A stretch of 64,000 nucleotides of DNA, taken from the NCBI GenBank assembly GCA_041645435.1, contig JBAZQB010000001.1, positions 682,001 through 746,000 on the forward strand, in the 5' to 3' direction. Origin of the DNA: Methanoregula sp. (GTDB lineage Archaea > Halobacteriota > Methanomicrobia > Methanomicrobiales > Methanospirillaceae). The position numbers and the translations under genes were made by a program. Below the pieces are notes generated by a model, which was not told the origin of the DNA, ran no database searches, and worked only from the letters and a program-made list of their open reading frames with translations. Shown here one piece after another: positions 18,049-26,188 of this stretch (positions are counted from its first letter, which is position 1; each line of letters begins with the position of its first letter).

Positions 18049-18654
18049 TCAGCCAATAAAGTTTTTTGCAACAATATAGAGCTCGGTGCTCCCTTTCCGG
18101 GTGGACTGGGTCATGCAGGTTTTCACGGCATAGAATTTTGTCTTGCAGTCCGCATAGAATTCAGGAAAGTCCGTCCCCTGGAATGATTTCACCACAAAAT
18201 TGCCGCCCGGTTTTAAGACTTTGCAGGCAAATGCAAGTGCCTGCTCATTCAGCTCAATAATCCGTGCCTGGTCGTAACTCCTGTGACCGGAGAGTTTTGG
18301 TGCCGCGTCGCAAAGTACGATACTTACAACACCCAGACTTGATTTGACCTGCTCTACAACCGCGGGATCATTGATATCGCCTTCAATTGTTTCAACACCC
18401 TCAAGTTCCGCTATCGGGTTGAGATCAATACCAATGATACGGGCATCCGTAAGTGTCCGTTCAATCTGAAGCCAGCTTCCGGGGGCCGCACCAAGATCTA
18501 CGATGTTGTCATCCGGTCGTATGACTGCAAATTTTTTCTGGATTTCCATCAGCTTATAGGCTGCCCGTGAACGGTAGCCTTCGTGTTTTGACCGAAGATA
18601 TGTTTTATCTTGTCCCCATTGTGAACCCATTGTCTGTATCGTTCCCCTATACAA
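18049..18654 (-). CDS. rlmE: RlmE/FtsJ-type 23S rRNA 2'-O-ribose methyltransferase
   Basis: The 201-residue protein has a compact Rossmann methyltransferase fold: SAM-binding IVDLGAAPGSWLQIE (residues 50-64), IGIDLNPI, VLCDAAPKLSGHRSYDQ and GGNFVVKSFQG. These supply the K-D-K-E residues typical of FtsJ/RrmJ. Substrate recognition may differ in archaea, since related enzymes modify rRNA or tRNA. It is first in a minus-strand pair with moaA and divergent from pcn, separated by a 76-bp intergenic promoter region. Confidence 0.92.
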   Translation of the reverse strand: MYRGTIQTMGSQWGQDKTYLRSKHEGYRSRAAYKLMEIQKKFAVIRPDDNIVDLGAAPGSWLQIERTLTDARIIGIDLNPIAELEGVETIEGDINDPAVVEQVKSSLGVVSIVLCDAAPKLSGHRSYDQARIIELNEQALAFACKVLKPGGNFVVKSFQGTDFPEFYADCKTKFYAVKTCMTQSTRKGSTELYIVAKNFIG

Positions 18655-18730
18655 GTCCGGGTTAAACCCAAAACGCTATAATTAAAGTATGACGATATAC
18701 TGTATAAGATAGATTGTTAAGGGGTACGCG

Positions 18731-19474
18731 ATGTTAAAAGCTACGATTGATGCAGATATTTTCAGGGAATTCATCGATGCGATCTCGGCTCTCATCCCGG
18801 AGTGCCGGCTGCATACGGACGAGAATGGTATATCCACGCGGGCTGTTGATACCGCGAATGTTGCGATGATCGGCCTTACGCTCAAGAAAGAAGCGTTCGA
18901 TTCATTCAGCGCGACAAACAGCCAGATTGGCATTGATATATCCAAAATGAAGAATATCTTTGGCATGGCAGGAAAGGGCGACTTGATCAGCCTTGAACTT
19001 GGGGATAATGCCCAGAAGATGTCGGTTTCAGTGCATGGATACCACTACTCGATTACGCTCCTTGATGTGAATACCATACGAAAGGATCCCAACCCCCCGA
19101 CCATCAGTCTTCCGGGAAAGATCGTGATTGCCGGCGATGATTTTAACAATGCCATGAAAGCGGCAGCGGTAATATCCGATAAGATCGCGCTTGGAATTAA
19201 CGTAAAAGACCAGACCTTTTACCTGGTTGCTGAAGGAGATACCGATCATATACGGCGCGAGTTCTCAAAGGATGAACTCAAATCCCTCACCCCCGTTGAG
19301 GCCCGCTCGCTCTTTTCCCTTGATTATTTAAAAGACATGGGAAAAGTTATGGCCAGGGCCGCAGAGGTTGAAATTTACCTGGGTATTGATCACCCGGTAA
19401 GGTTCTCGTTTGACATTGCCGGTGGCAACGGGCATGTCGAATACCTCCTTGCACCCCGGATAGAGGCTGATTGA
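18731..19474 (+). CDS. pcn: DNA polymerase sliding clamp (PCNA)
   Basis: The 247-residue clamp encircles DNA as a trimer and tethers replicative polymerases and Fen1. The PCNA landmarks are the start MLKATIDADIFREFIDAI, the ISTRAVDTANVAMIGLTL region, the interdomain linker, and the C-terminal HVEYLLAPRIE. GGGG precedes the ATG by a few bases. The primase large subunit gene overlaps its stop by 4 bp (ATGA), so replication genes are coupled here. Confidence 0.97.
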   Translation: MLKATIDADIFREFIDAISALIPECRLHTDENGISTRAVDTANVAMIGLTLKKEAFDSFSATNSQIGIDISKMKNIFGMAGKGDLISLELGDNAQKMSVSVHGYHYSITLLDVNTIRKDPNPPTISLPGKIVIAGDDFNNAMKAAAVISDKIALGINVKDQTFYLVAEGDTDHIRREFSKDELKSLTPVEARSLFSLDYLKDMGKVMARAAEVEIYLGIDHPVRFSFDIAGGNGHVEYLLAPRIEAD

Positions 19475-20565
19475 TGGATTTTTCCCCATCTGCAAAGGAA
19501 CTTTCCCATTTTCCCTTTTTAAAAAAAGCCCAGGACCATATCAAGGGTCGCTTTTCATCGCTGGATTTTCTGTTTACGGATAAAAAAGGCGAGGCACTGA
19601 TTGAACGCGCACTCGATCGCATCCAGGATGCTATCACCATAAAAAAAACCATTGTTCCGGAAATTACCGGTTCGGCCGATGATGAAATTGCCGGGTATGC
19701 TCTTGCCCGGATCATTGTCTCCTGTGTTCATGACAAAACACTCATTGACCGGCTCACGCGCTACGAGGCAGAGCGGGCGTATTTTTTTCTTGTCAATGAA
19801 GAAGAGTGGAACCAGAATTACCATGGTGATGGTGAATACTCCCGCTTATGTATTGCGATTGCACATGAGCTGGGAATCCAGATAACAAAAGACCGTATTC
19901 CGCTTGTCGATTATGTCGAACTGGTTGCACCCCTTCACCAGGACCGGTTTAATCTGGTAAACCGTAGGCTTGAACATGGTTTTGTGGATATAAAAAAGGA
20001 TGAACGATACGAATTGCTCCGGGAACGCATCCGCGTACTCCTGCGCAGGGATCTCCCGCGAAAGGTCCCCTCCTCAATCTGCGAAAAACTCGCACCCAAT
20101 GTTGCCCAGCTCAAAAAAGTGTACCAGGAAAAGATGCTCCAGCAGTTCGGTGCTGTTGAGGAGAGTTCATTTCCTCCCTGTATGCAGGCACTTATTACAG
20201 CGCTCACTGCGGGTACAAATCTTACCCATGCCGGCCGCTTTGCTCTTACTACCTATCTCCACACGATTGGCATGGATGCCAATGCGATTGGCCAGCTCTA
20301 TGCCCGATCACCGGATTTCGATCTTGAAAAGACCATGTACCAGGTTGAACATATTACCGGCAGGGGAGGGTCGGGAACTGAGTACACTACTCCAGCCTGT
20401 GCAGCCATGCGCACAACCGGGCTGTGTATTCACAGCGATGCCTTATGTGAAAAGGTCAACCACCCGCTCAGTTATTACAAGGCTAAAAAGAGAGACCGGT
20501 CAAAGGATTCTTTCAAAAAGACCGGGGAGCAATCTGCGATGCCACCTAAGCAATCTTCTCGTTAA
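19471..20565 (+). CDS. priL: DNA primase large subunit
   Basis: PriL partners the catalytic PriS and holds a 4Fe-4S cluster needed for primer initiation. In this 364-residue protein the four cluster cysteines can be assigned to PPCMQAL near residue 240, the CAAM and TTGLC region near residues 310-316, and the following CEKVNHP. The helical N-terminal half and the SSICEKLAPNVAQLK segment match the family. Overlap with pcn shows translational coupling. Its 3' end overlaps a convergent small membrane ORF by 20 bp. Confidence 0.93.
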   Translation: MMDFSPSAKELSHFPFLKKAQDHIKGRFSSLDFLFTDKKGEALIERALDRIQDAITIKKTIVPEITGSADDEIAGYALARIIVSCVHDKTLIDRLTRYEAERAYFFLVNEEEWNQNYHGDGEYSRLCIAIAHELGIQITKDRIPLVDYVELVAPLHQDRFNLVNRRLEHGFVDIKKDERYELLRERIRVLLRRDLPRKVPSSICEKLAPNVAQLKKVYQEKMLQQFGAVEESSFPPCMQALITALTAGTNLTHAGRFALTTYLHTIGMDANAIGQLYARSPDFDLEKTMYQVEHITGRGGSGTEYTTPACAAMRTTGLCIHSDALCEKVNHPLSYYKAKKRDRSKDSFKKTGEQSAMPPKQSSR

Positions 20566-20722
20566 CGAGATATCCTGCTCCGGAAAGAAAGAGGATAAAG
20601 ACAATTATTGCTGCAATGTAAGCGATACTCGCAGTCATCACCAGGGGTAATACGGCAAGCAATGCAATCAGGATCAAAAAGGCAATTAAACCTATGATCA
20701 CATCAAGAAGTCGGGCATCCAT
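20546..20722 (-). CDS. Small two-helix membrane protein
   Basis: A 58-residue frame on the minus strand encodes MDARLLDVIIGLIAFLILIA followed by a second hydrophobic stretch and the tail GYLVNEKIA. Two membrane helices (about 5-28 and 31-52) with few polar residues make chance unlikely, and the gene fills the gap after priL. The family is unknown. It overlaps the end of priL by 20 bp in convergent orientation. Confidence 0.6.
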   Translation of the reverse strand: MDARLLDVIIGLIAFLILIALLAVLPLVMTASIAYIAAIIVFILFLSGAGYLVNEKIA

Positions 20723-20830
20723 CAGCTAAATTTTCGTTGCAGAAGGATATAGGCTTAACCGATTTTCTGCGCGGGTTGGGTGCAATTATGAGACATCATT
20801 AAGGCTCGTCCCACCCATTTTCTTACTGGC

Positions 20831-21373
20831 ATGCACAATCCGGCACATCAACGAAATGAGATTCTTAACCGGCTTGAGCTGGCAGTCACTTACCTGAAAG
20901 ACTCGATGAGTATCCAACTCGTTCCGGAAAGTGGGGCTTCTGTCGGGTATGCAATACCAGGGGCACGGGATAGTAACGGAGTTGCGGCGGTTCCGGGTGG
21001 GATGGTCATCTCTGACGGGAAAGTTACTGCCCTCCATCCATGCGCGTTTGGTGCAGATGAACCCTGCGCGCGTATCATTCTGACAGCAATGAAGTCCGAT
21101 CCATGCATACGGAGCGCCGCGACCATCAGGTTCTCAGAAAACGTGCTTGCCGTGTTTGAAGCGATGCTCCTGGAATGCATACCCCTGGATCACACCCGGA
21201 AAGCTCCGGGAATAAGCACAATGGACTGGGGTATTGCATCCAGCTGCAACGACGGTGTACCTGATATTATTTATGATACTGGCGGGAAAAATAAACCGGG
21301 AATTATCCATATTTTTGGCGAGGATCCTGTCGTCGTTGCAAACAATATTATTATCTGTTCAAACCGCATTTAA
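20831..21373 (+). CDS. Stand-alone ThiN-like thiamine-phosphate synthase domain
   Basis: The 180-residue protein resembles the ThiN domain, often fused to ThiD in archaea, which joins the thiazole and pyrimidine phosphates to make thiamine phosphate. Matching features are VPGGMVISDGKV, HPCAFGADEPCARIILTAM, PGISTMDWGI and PDIIYDTGG with a terminal GEDPVVVANNIII. Here no ThiD kinase is attached. Some stand-alone ThiN-like proteins act as regulators rather than enzymes, so function is not certain. No clear Shine-Dalgarno sequence precedes the ATG. It sits 25 bp before rps17e. Confidence 0.7.
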   Translation: MHNPAHQRNEILNRLELAVTYLKDSMSIQLVPESGASVGYAIPGARDSNGVAAVPGGMVISDGKVTALHPCAFGADEPCARIILTAMKSDPCIRSAATIRFSENVLAVFEAMLLECIPLDHTRKAPGISTMDWGIASSCNDGVPDIIYDTGGKNKPGIIHIFGEDPVVVANNIIICSNRI

Positions 21374-21398
21374 CGTATAGAACTTTGAGGAATCGTAC

Positions 21399-21590
21399 AT
21401 GGGAATCAAACCGTCATACATTAAAAACCTCGGTACCGCAATTCTGGCCAAGCAGCGAGAGTACTTCACGAACAACTTCGATGAGAACAAGGTACAACTG
21501 GGTGCTTCAGCAATTATCGAAAGCAAGCGTGTCCGGAACCGCGTCGCCGGCTACATCACAAGAAAAATAAATACCAAAAGACGCTCATAA
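21399..21590 (+). CDS. rps17e: 30S ribosomal protein S17e
   Basis: The 63-residue basic protein MGIKPSYIKNLG... with ANSKRVRNRVAGYITRK-type C-terminus is the archaeal/eukaryotic S17e, a small-subunit structural protein. TGAGGAATC precedes the start. It is followed 8 bp later by dapA, so a ribosomal gene and lysine synthesis share a transcript. Confidence 0.96.
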   Translation: MGIKPSYIKNLGTAILAKQREYFTNNFDENKVQLGASAIIESKRVRNRVAGYITRKINTKRRS

Positions 21591-21598
21591 CCTATTTC

Positions 21599-22567
21599 AT
21601 GTTTGAAGGTGTCCTTCCGGCAATTATTACCCCTTTTAAACGAAACTCTGCGATGGGCCTTGATATTCAGGGTCTTGAACGCAACATTGAGTTTCTTCTT
21701 TCCTGTGGTATTCATGGGATTGTTCCGTGTGGATCGACGGGTGAATCTGCAACGCTTACGTTTGAGGAGCACGAGAAGGTTATCGAGATTACCGTCGATA
21801 AGGTCAAGGGCCGGATTCCGGTAATCGCCGGCACCGGATCCAACAACACAGCAGAAGCGGTAAAGTTGACAAAGGCTGCAAAGGACATCGGTGCGGATGG
21901 GGTGCTTGTCATCAGTCCGTATTACAACAAGCCAAACCGTTCCGGGCTCATCAAGCATTATACAAAACTGGCGGATATCGATATTCCGGTCATTATGTAT
22001 AATGTTCCGGGAAGAACCGGCCAGAATCTTGAACCCGATCTCGTTGCCGAGCTTGCCCGGCACCCGAATATCGTTGCTATCAAGGAAGCCAGTGGCAATA
22101 TCAGCCAGATCTCAAGAATCATTGAAGATACGCAGGATGATGAATTTGCTGTTATCTCCGGCGATGACAACATCACCCTCCCGATCATGGCCCTCGGAGG
22201 TTCTGGGGTAATATCCGTTGCTGCGAATGTGGATCCCCGGCGCATGGTGGCCATGTATGAAGCCATGAAACATGGCGATTATCAGAAGGCACTTGTCCTG
22301 CATTTTGCCTTGTCCCCGCTCTTCCGGTCGATGTTCATCGACACCAACCCCATTCCGGTGAAAAAAGCCGTGGAACTGCTGGGCATGGCGGGCGGGCCTG
22401 TGCGCCTTCCCCTTGATGAACTGGATATAAAAAAGATAGAACAACTCAAAAAAGTGCTGGCTACAATTCCCGCACAATCCGGTGCAAAACGCGCGGTAAC
22501 CGCTAAGAAACCGGCAAAACCGATAACCGGAGCAAAAAAACCTGTAACCGCAAAACGGACGAGGTAA
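21599..22567 (+). CDS. dapA: 4-hydroxy-tetrahydrodipicolinate synthase with basic tail
   Basis: This TIM-barrel aldolase condenses pyruvate with aspartate semialdehyde, the first committed step to diaminopimelate and lysine. Diagnostic parts are GIVPCGSTGESATLT, the Tyr of MYNVPGRTG and the Schiff-base Lys of VAIKEASG near residue 162. Beyond the normal end (about residue 293) is a 29-residue tail rich in Lys, Ala, Pro and Thr with repeated AKKP units. It looks like the tails of nucleic-acid-binding proteins and is unusual for DapA. dapB follows at 8 bp. Confidence 0.95.
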   Translation: MFEGVLPAIITPFKRNSAMGLDIQGLERNIEFLLSCGIHGIVPCGSTGESATLTFEEHEKVIEITVDKVKGRIPVIAGTGSNNTAEAVKLTKAAKDIGADGVLVISPYYNKPNRSGLIKHYTKLADIDIPVIMYNVPGRTGQNLEPDLVAELARHPNIVAIKEASGNISQISRIIEDTQDDEFAVISGDDNITLPIMALGGSGVISVAANVDPRRMVAMYEAMKHGDYQKALVLHFALSPLFRSMFIDTNPIPVKKAVELLGMAGGPVRLPLDELDIKKIEQLKKVLATIPAQSGAKRAVTAKKPAKPITGAKKPVTAKRTR

Positions 22568-22575
22568 TCTGAATC

Positions 22576-23340
22576 ATGATCAAAGTAGTTGTGTGCGGGG
22601 CCTCGGGAAGGATGGGGCAAACGATCGGCAGGATGGTCAACGAGTCCTCAGATCTGGAACTGGTTGGTGGAATTAACCTCAAACCCAGTTCTTTTTTTGG
22701 AACTGAAATTGTTGAAGCGAAAAATGCAGAAAAACTCTTGAAATCGACAAAAGCTGATGTGCTGATCGATTTTACCATTGCGGTTGCAGCTGTCGAGAAC
22801 GTGAAGATGGCAGCGCGAAATAACGTTGCACTTGTTGTTGGTACAACGGGCTTTACTCCCGAGCAACGTGCAGTCATGGAAGGGGCAATCCATAACGCCG
22901 TGCCTGCAGTGATATCCAGCAATTTTTCAGTTGGGGTAAATATCTTCTGGCAGCTTGTCAGGGAATCCGGAAAGCTGCTCAAAGACTATGATATCGAGGT
23001 TTTTGAGGCGCACCACCGGAATAAGAAGGATGCACCGAGTGGCACGGCAAAGACAATCCTGCAGATCCTTGAAGAAGAGGCAGGTCCCCGCCAGAAGCAG
23101 TACGGGCGCGAAGGTATGACGGAACGGAAAAATGAGATCGGGGTACATGTCATCCGTGGTGGCGATATTGTCGGAGATCATAAGGTCATGTTCTCAAAGA
23201 ATTTTGAAACAATTGAACTCTCCCACCATGCGTCCGATCGTTCCGTCTTTGCAAGCGGGGCCCTCCATGCAGCCCGGTGGGTTGTGGGTAAAAAACCGGG
23301 TATCTACGGCATGAGCGATGTGCTCAATCTCAAAAAATAA
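22576..23340 (+). CDS. dapB: 4-hydroxy-tetrahydrodipicolinate reductase
   Basis: This 254-residue NAD(P)H-dependent reductase is the second step of the diaminopimelate pathway. The nucleotide-binding loop is VCGASGRMGQTIGRMV near residue 5. VGTTGFTPEQ, FSVGVNIFW, the catalytic EAHHRNKKDAPSGTA and the closing GIYGMSDVLNL are all family motifs. The stop is followed by a run of seven T at 23343-23349. Confidence 0.96.
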   Translation: MIKVVVCGASGRMGQTIGRMVNESSDLELVGGINLKPSSFFGTEIVEAKNAEKLLKSTKADVLIDFTIAVAAVENVKMAARNNVALVVGTTGFTPEQRAVMEGAIHNAVPAVISSNFSVGVNIFWQLVRESGKLLKDYDIEVFEAHHRNKKDAPSGTAKTILQILEEEAGPRQKQYGREGMTERKNEIGVHVIRGGDIVGDHKVMFSKNFETIELSHHASDRSVFASGALHAARWVVGKKPGIYGMSDVLNLKK

Positions 23341-23424
23341 CCCTTTTTTTCAAAGAATCATAAGAATGTACAATCGAAACCCTTTTTTTGTCTTTTGTAA
23401 AACATATACGATGGAGTGAACGAG

Positions 23425-23598
23425 TTGGTAGCAGTCGTTGATATTACCAAGTGTACCGGATGCGAAACCTGTGTGAGTGAATGCCCTGCATCGGCAATAG
23501 CCATGGATAACGAAAAGGCCAAAGTGGACAAGGATATGTGCGTCGACTGCCAGACTTGTGTCGATGTCTGTCCGGCAGAAGCTATTCACATGGATTAA
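23425..23598 (+). CDS. 2[4Fe-4S] ferredoxin
   Basis: The 57-residue protein has two complete cluster motifs, CTGCETCVSECP and CVDCQTCVDVCP, and is a low-potential electron carrier. The frame can begin at GTG 23416, but the GGAG element (23413-23416) overlaps that codon. The TTG at 23425 has correct spacing and gives VAVVDITKCTGC, the usual family start, so TTG is preferred. The gene sits between dapB and asd but has its own terminator hairpin, and no functional link to lysine synthesis is known. Confidence 0.9.
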   Translation: MVAVVDITKCTGCETCVSECPASAIAMDNEKAKVDKDMCVDCQTCVDVCPAEAIHMD

Positions 23599-23599
23599 A

Positions 23600-23627
23600 A
23601 CCGGAGATAATTTCCGGTCCTTTTTTT
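23600..23627 (+). terminator. Hairpin plus T-tract terminator after ferredoxin
   Basis: ACCGGA (23600-23605) pairs perfectly with TCCGGT (23613-23618) across a 7-nt loop, followed by CC and seven T (23621-23627). It begins just after the ferredoxin stop. Archaeal termination mainly needs the U-tract, with aCPSF1/FttA assistance; the stem resembles a bacterial intrinsic terminator. Confidence 0.7.
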
Positions 23628-23769
23628 AAGGGAACTTATATTCAAGTATACGCGGTTATTTATTCTATGGTTTTCGGGAATCTCTTCCCACTGAGGAACA
23701 GATGATGATTTTTGTAAACCGTATCTGACATTATCTTCGTATTTTTTGGCCGGATCATAATACATATGG

Positions 23770-23778
23770 TATAAAATA
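23770..23778 (+). promoter_or_regulatory. TATA box region upstream of asd
   Basis: TATAAAATA lies in a strongly AT-rich spacer (about 23740-23830) between the ferredoxin terminator and asd. It predicts a start of transcription near 23800, so the leader would be about 100 nt to the ATG at 23908. Apart from the terminator, nothing else is recognised between 23599 and 23907. Confidence 0.45.
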
Positions 23779-23907
23779 AAATAAATTTTTTTAGATTGTT
23801 TAAGCAAAATATTAAAAAACAATGTTTTTATTATCACAGGTGAAATGGGATTTTACAACCCGCCATCATCACAAACGGGAAAAACATACAAACAGGACCT
23901 GACACCT

Positions 23908-24927
23908 ATGATCAATGTTGGAGTGCTCGGAGCAACGGGTGCGGTTGGTCAGCGATTTGTTGAACTCCTTGCGGAACATCCCTGGTTCAATCTATCGACA
24001 CTTGCCGCATCAGATCGCAGCGCGGGAAAGCCCTACGGAAAGATCGTGAACTGGCGTCTTGATACGCCATTTCCTGAACATATTGGAAAAATAAAAGTCG
24101 TCCCTACCTCGCCAAAAGCGATGAAGGGTGTTGATCTGGTTTTTTCTGCCCTTCCAGCAGAAATTGCTGTTGATGTAGAAAGAGAATTTGCCGATGCAGG
24201 GATCGCGGTCTGCAGTAACGCAAGTTCCTACCGGATGGAAAAAGATATTCCCCTTGTTGTACCGGAAGTCAATCCGGAACATCTCGGCCTCATTGATGTC
24301 CAGAAGGATGCCGGAAGGGATGGGTTCATCGTCACTAACCCAAACTGTTCTACCATTGTGATGGTTACTGCGCTTGCACCCATCCGCCAGTTCAAATTCA
24401 CCGATCTCCGTGTAGCAACAATGCAGGCAATTTCCGGCGCAGGTTTTTCCGGGGTTGCAGCTATGGCGATCTACGATAACGTAATCCCGTATATCGGAAA
24501 AGAAGAAGAGAAGATGGAGACCGAGACGCTCAAGATTATGGGAACGCTTAAGGGCAGCAAAATTACCAATGCCTCGTTCAACGTCAGCGCCAGTTGTCAC
24601 CGTGTGCCGGTGATTGATGGACATACGATGGCAGTCTGGGCAAATATCAAAGAACCGGTAGACACGCTCAAAAAAGCCTACCGTACCTATAAACCCCTGA
24701 TTAAAGGACTCCCGACACAACCCGCAGAATCCGTCCATTTCTTTGATGAGGAACCCGATCGCCCCCAGCCCCGTCTTGACCGTATGCGGGGAAAGGGAAT
24801 GACCGTTTCCGTCGGCCGCTTGCGTGAGGGCGTACGTTTCGTTGCAATGGGTCACAACACAATCCGTGGTGCTGCCGGCGCAAGCGTACTGAATGCAGAA
24901 CTGATTGTAAAAAAGAAGTATCTCTGA
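23908..24927 (+). CDS. asd: Aspartate-semialdehyde dehydrogenase
   Basis: Asd reduces aspartyl phosphate to aspartate semialdehyde, the substrate of DapA and the branch point to threonine and methionine. INVGVLGATGAVGQRFVELL is the NADP-binding start. Active-site Cys lies in TNPNCSTIVMV near residue 147, and the catalytic His in SCHRVPVIDGH. The frame extends upstream to an ATG at 23845, but the extra 21 residues are unlike the family. The ATG at 23908 gives 339 residues. Alba follows 13 bp later. Confidence 0.95.
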   Translation: MINVGVLGATGAVGQRFVELLAEHPWFNLSTLAASDRSAGKPYGKIVNWRLDTPFPEHIGKIKVVPTSPKAMKGVDLVFSALPAEIAVDVEREFADAGIAVCSNASSYRMEKDIPLVVPEVNPEHLGLIDVQKDAGRDGFIVTNPNCSTIVMVTALAPIRQFKFTDLRVATMQAISGAGFSGVAAMAIYDNVIPYIGKEEEKMETETLKIMGTLKGSKITNASFNVSASCHRVPVIDGHTMAVWANIKEPVDTLKKAYRTYKPLIKGLPTQPAESVHFFDEEPDRPQPRLDRMRGKGMTVSVGRLREGVRFVAMGHNTIRGAAGASVLNAELIVKKKYL

Positions 24928-24940
24928 ACAGGTGAAACCT

Positions 24941-25222
24941 ATGCAGCCGCTGAAAGAAAACACAGTATTCGTCGGGAATAAACCGGTAATGAACTACGTG
25001 CTTGCCGTAGTTACACAGTTTAACAATGGTGCAGACCAGGTGGCCATCAAAGCAAGGGGCAAGGCAATTTCCCGGGCTGTTGATACCGCAGAGATCTCCT
25101 TAAACCGGTTTTTAGAAGGTGTGACCAAGAAAGAGATTGTGACTTCAACAGAGGTCATAGATACTGATTCCGGTAAGACCAATGTTTCAAGTATCGAAAT
25201 TATTCTTATTCATAATAAATAA
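24941..25222 (+). CDS. albA: DNA/RNA-binding protein Alba
   Basis: The 93-residue chromatin protein has the Alba core NTVFVGNKPVMNYVLAV, the AIKARGKAISRAVDTAEI helix with nucleic-acid-contacting Lys/Arg, and a beta hairpin near IVTSTEVI. It compacts DNA and binds RNA. AGGTGA lies 5 bp before the ATG. Lys 16 of Sulfolobus Alba corresponds to the Lys of GNKPV. Confidence 0.95.
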   Translation: MQPLKENTVFVGNKPVMNYVLAVVTQFNNGADQVAIKARGKAISRAVDTAEISLNRFLEGVTKKEIVTSTEVIDTDSGKTNVSSIEIILIHNK

Positions 25223-25336
25223 TCTTATTTTTATTTTTAACAAACCGTATTCCAGGCACGGATTCAGGAAAATCCATAGTTTTCTGCACAGGAACACCCA
25301 AAACCATTTAAGTTGTATTCACAAACGTGTATTGCT

Positions 25337-25843
25337 ATGCGAGCCCGTGCTATCGCGCTGTTGTTCATAATTCTCCTGTGCACCATCGCCCCGGCATTTG
25401 CCGCAAATGAGGACCGTTATGGTTACCTCAAGGTTCAGGATGTTACTGTACGACTTGATAACGGGACTGCAGCCATCCATGTAAATTATTCTGTTGATGA
25501 AGGCACACGATTCATCTTTTTTTTGCTGGGAAAACAAGATCTCAAGAATAAGCTGTTAAAGATTCTCAATTATGACAGTGCCCAGATAAAACGCATTGAT
25601 CTTTCAAGCGCAGATTTCACTGTAGAGGATGCAGCATTCTCTTACGGTAATGGGATTTACTGGTACCCATCTCATGAATTTAATGTTGCTATCCCGAGTC
25701 TTACCATTGAGACGCCACAGGTTACCCGAAACTTCACGATGGTAAAAGAATTTCCTGCCGGCATGGGCTATTTTGCAGAAAACAAATATGAGTCACTACC
25801 TGATTCCTCGGGCAATGTAAACCCGGGTATGCGATCTCATTGA
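25337..25843 (+). CDS. Secreted protein of unknown function
   Basis: The 168-residue protein starts with a clear signal peptide (MRARAIALLFIILLCTIAPAFA, cleavage before ANEDRY). The mature part is rich in beta-strand patterns (YLKVQDVTVRLDNGTAAIHVNYSVD) and has no Cys or membrane anchor. I do not recognise a family. An upstream in-frame ATG at 25313 would put charged and polar residues before the signal peptide and is less likely. A TATA-like ATTTAAG lies near 25304-25310, so the leader is very short or absent. Confidence 0.75.
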   Translation: MRARAIALLFIILLCTIAPAFAANEDRYGYLKVQDVTVRLDNGTAAIHVNYSVDEGTRFIFFLLGKQDLKNKLLKILNYDSAQIKRIDLSSADFTVEDAAFSYGNGIYWYPSHEFNVAIPSLTIETPQVTRNFTMVKEFPAGMGYFAENKYESLPDSSGNVNPGMRSH

Positions 25844-26188
25844 ACGGCTGAATTCTTATTGCCGGTTCTTTTTTCACATTAATCTGGTTCAGTTTGGATA
25901 AGGACATTAAAATCCGGATTACTATCTCTTGTCCGGGAATGCACATCCATCTGAATATTATAGTTAATTTTGAAAAGAAATCGTTAGTAACATTTACAAA
26001 TATGCACAATACGAGCTTCCTGAATCCATAAAATTCGGGTATGCTATCGAAATACAAATCGTAAGCGCTTTATGGTCATTCATGTTTTTCACAATATTCG
26101 ATTATCGCTAAGTGAAAGCAATTAACGTCAAATCATAAAAACAATCGACAATGGTAACGACAGCTGAGGTATTTACAAAAAAAGAGTT
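25844..26188. other. Intergenic region, nothing recognised
   Basis: This 345-bp stretch between convergent genes is AT-rich and contains short T-runs, including one near 25866-25872 that may terminate the secreted-protein transcript. No RNA gene, repeat or supported frame was seen. Confidence 0.4.

Noticed and set aside
23595..23837. Minus-strand ORF of 80 residues between ferredoxin and asd
   Set aside because: AT-rich low-complexity sequence overlapping the terminator and promoter region; no start signal or family resemblance.
24010..24963. Minus-strand ORF of 317 residues opposite asd
   Set aside because: Antisense to a confidently identified enzyme, Cys/His-rich in a random way.
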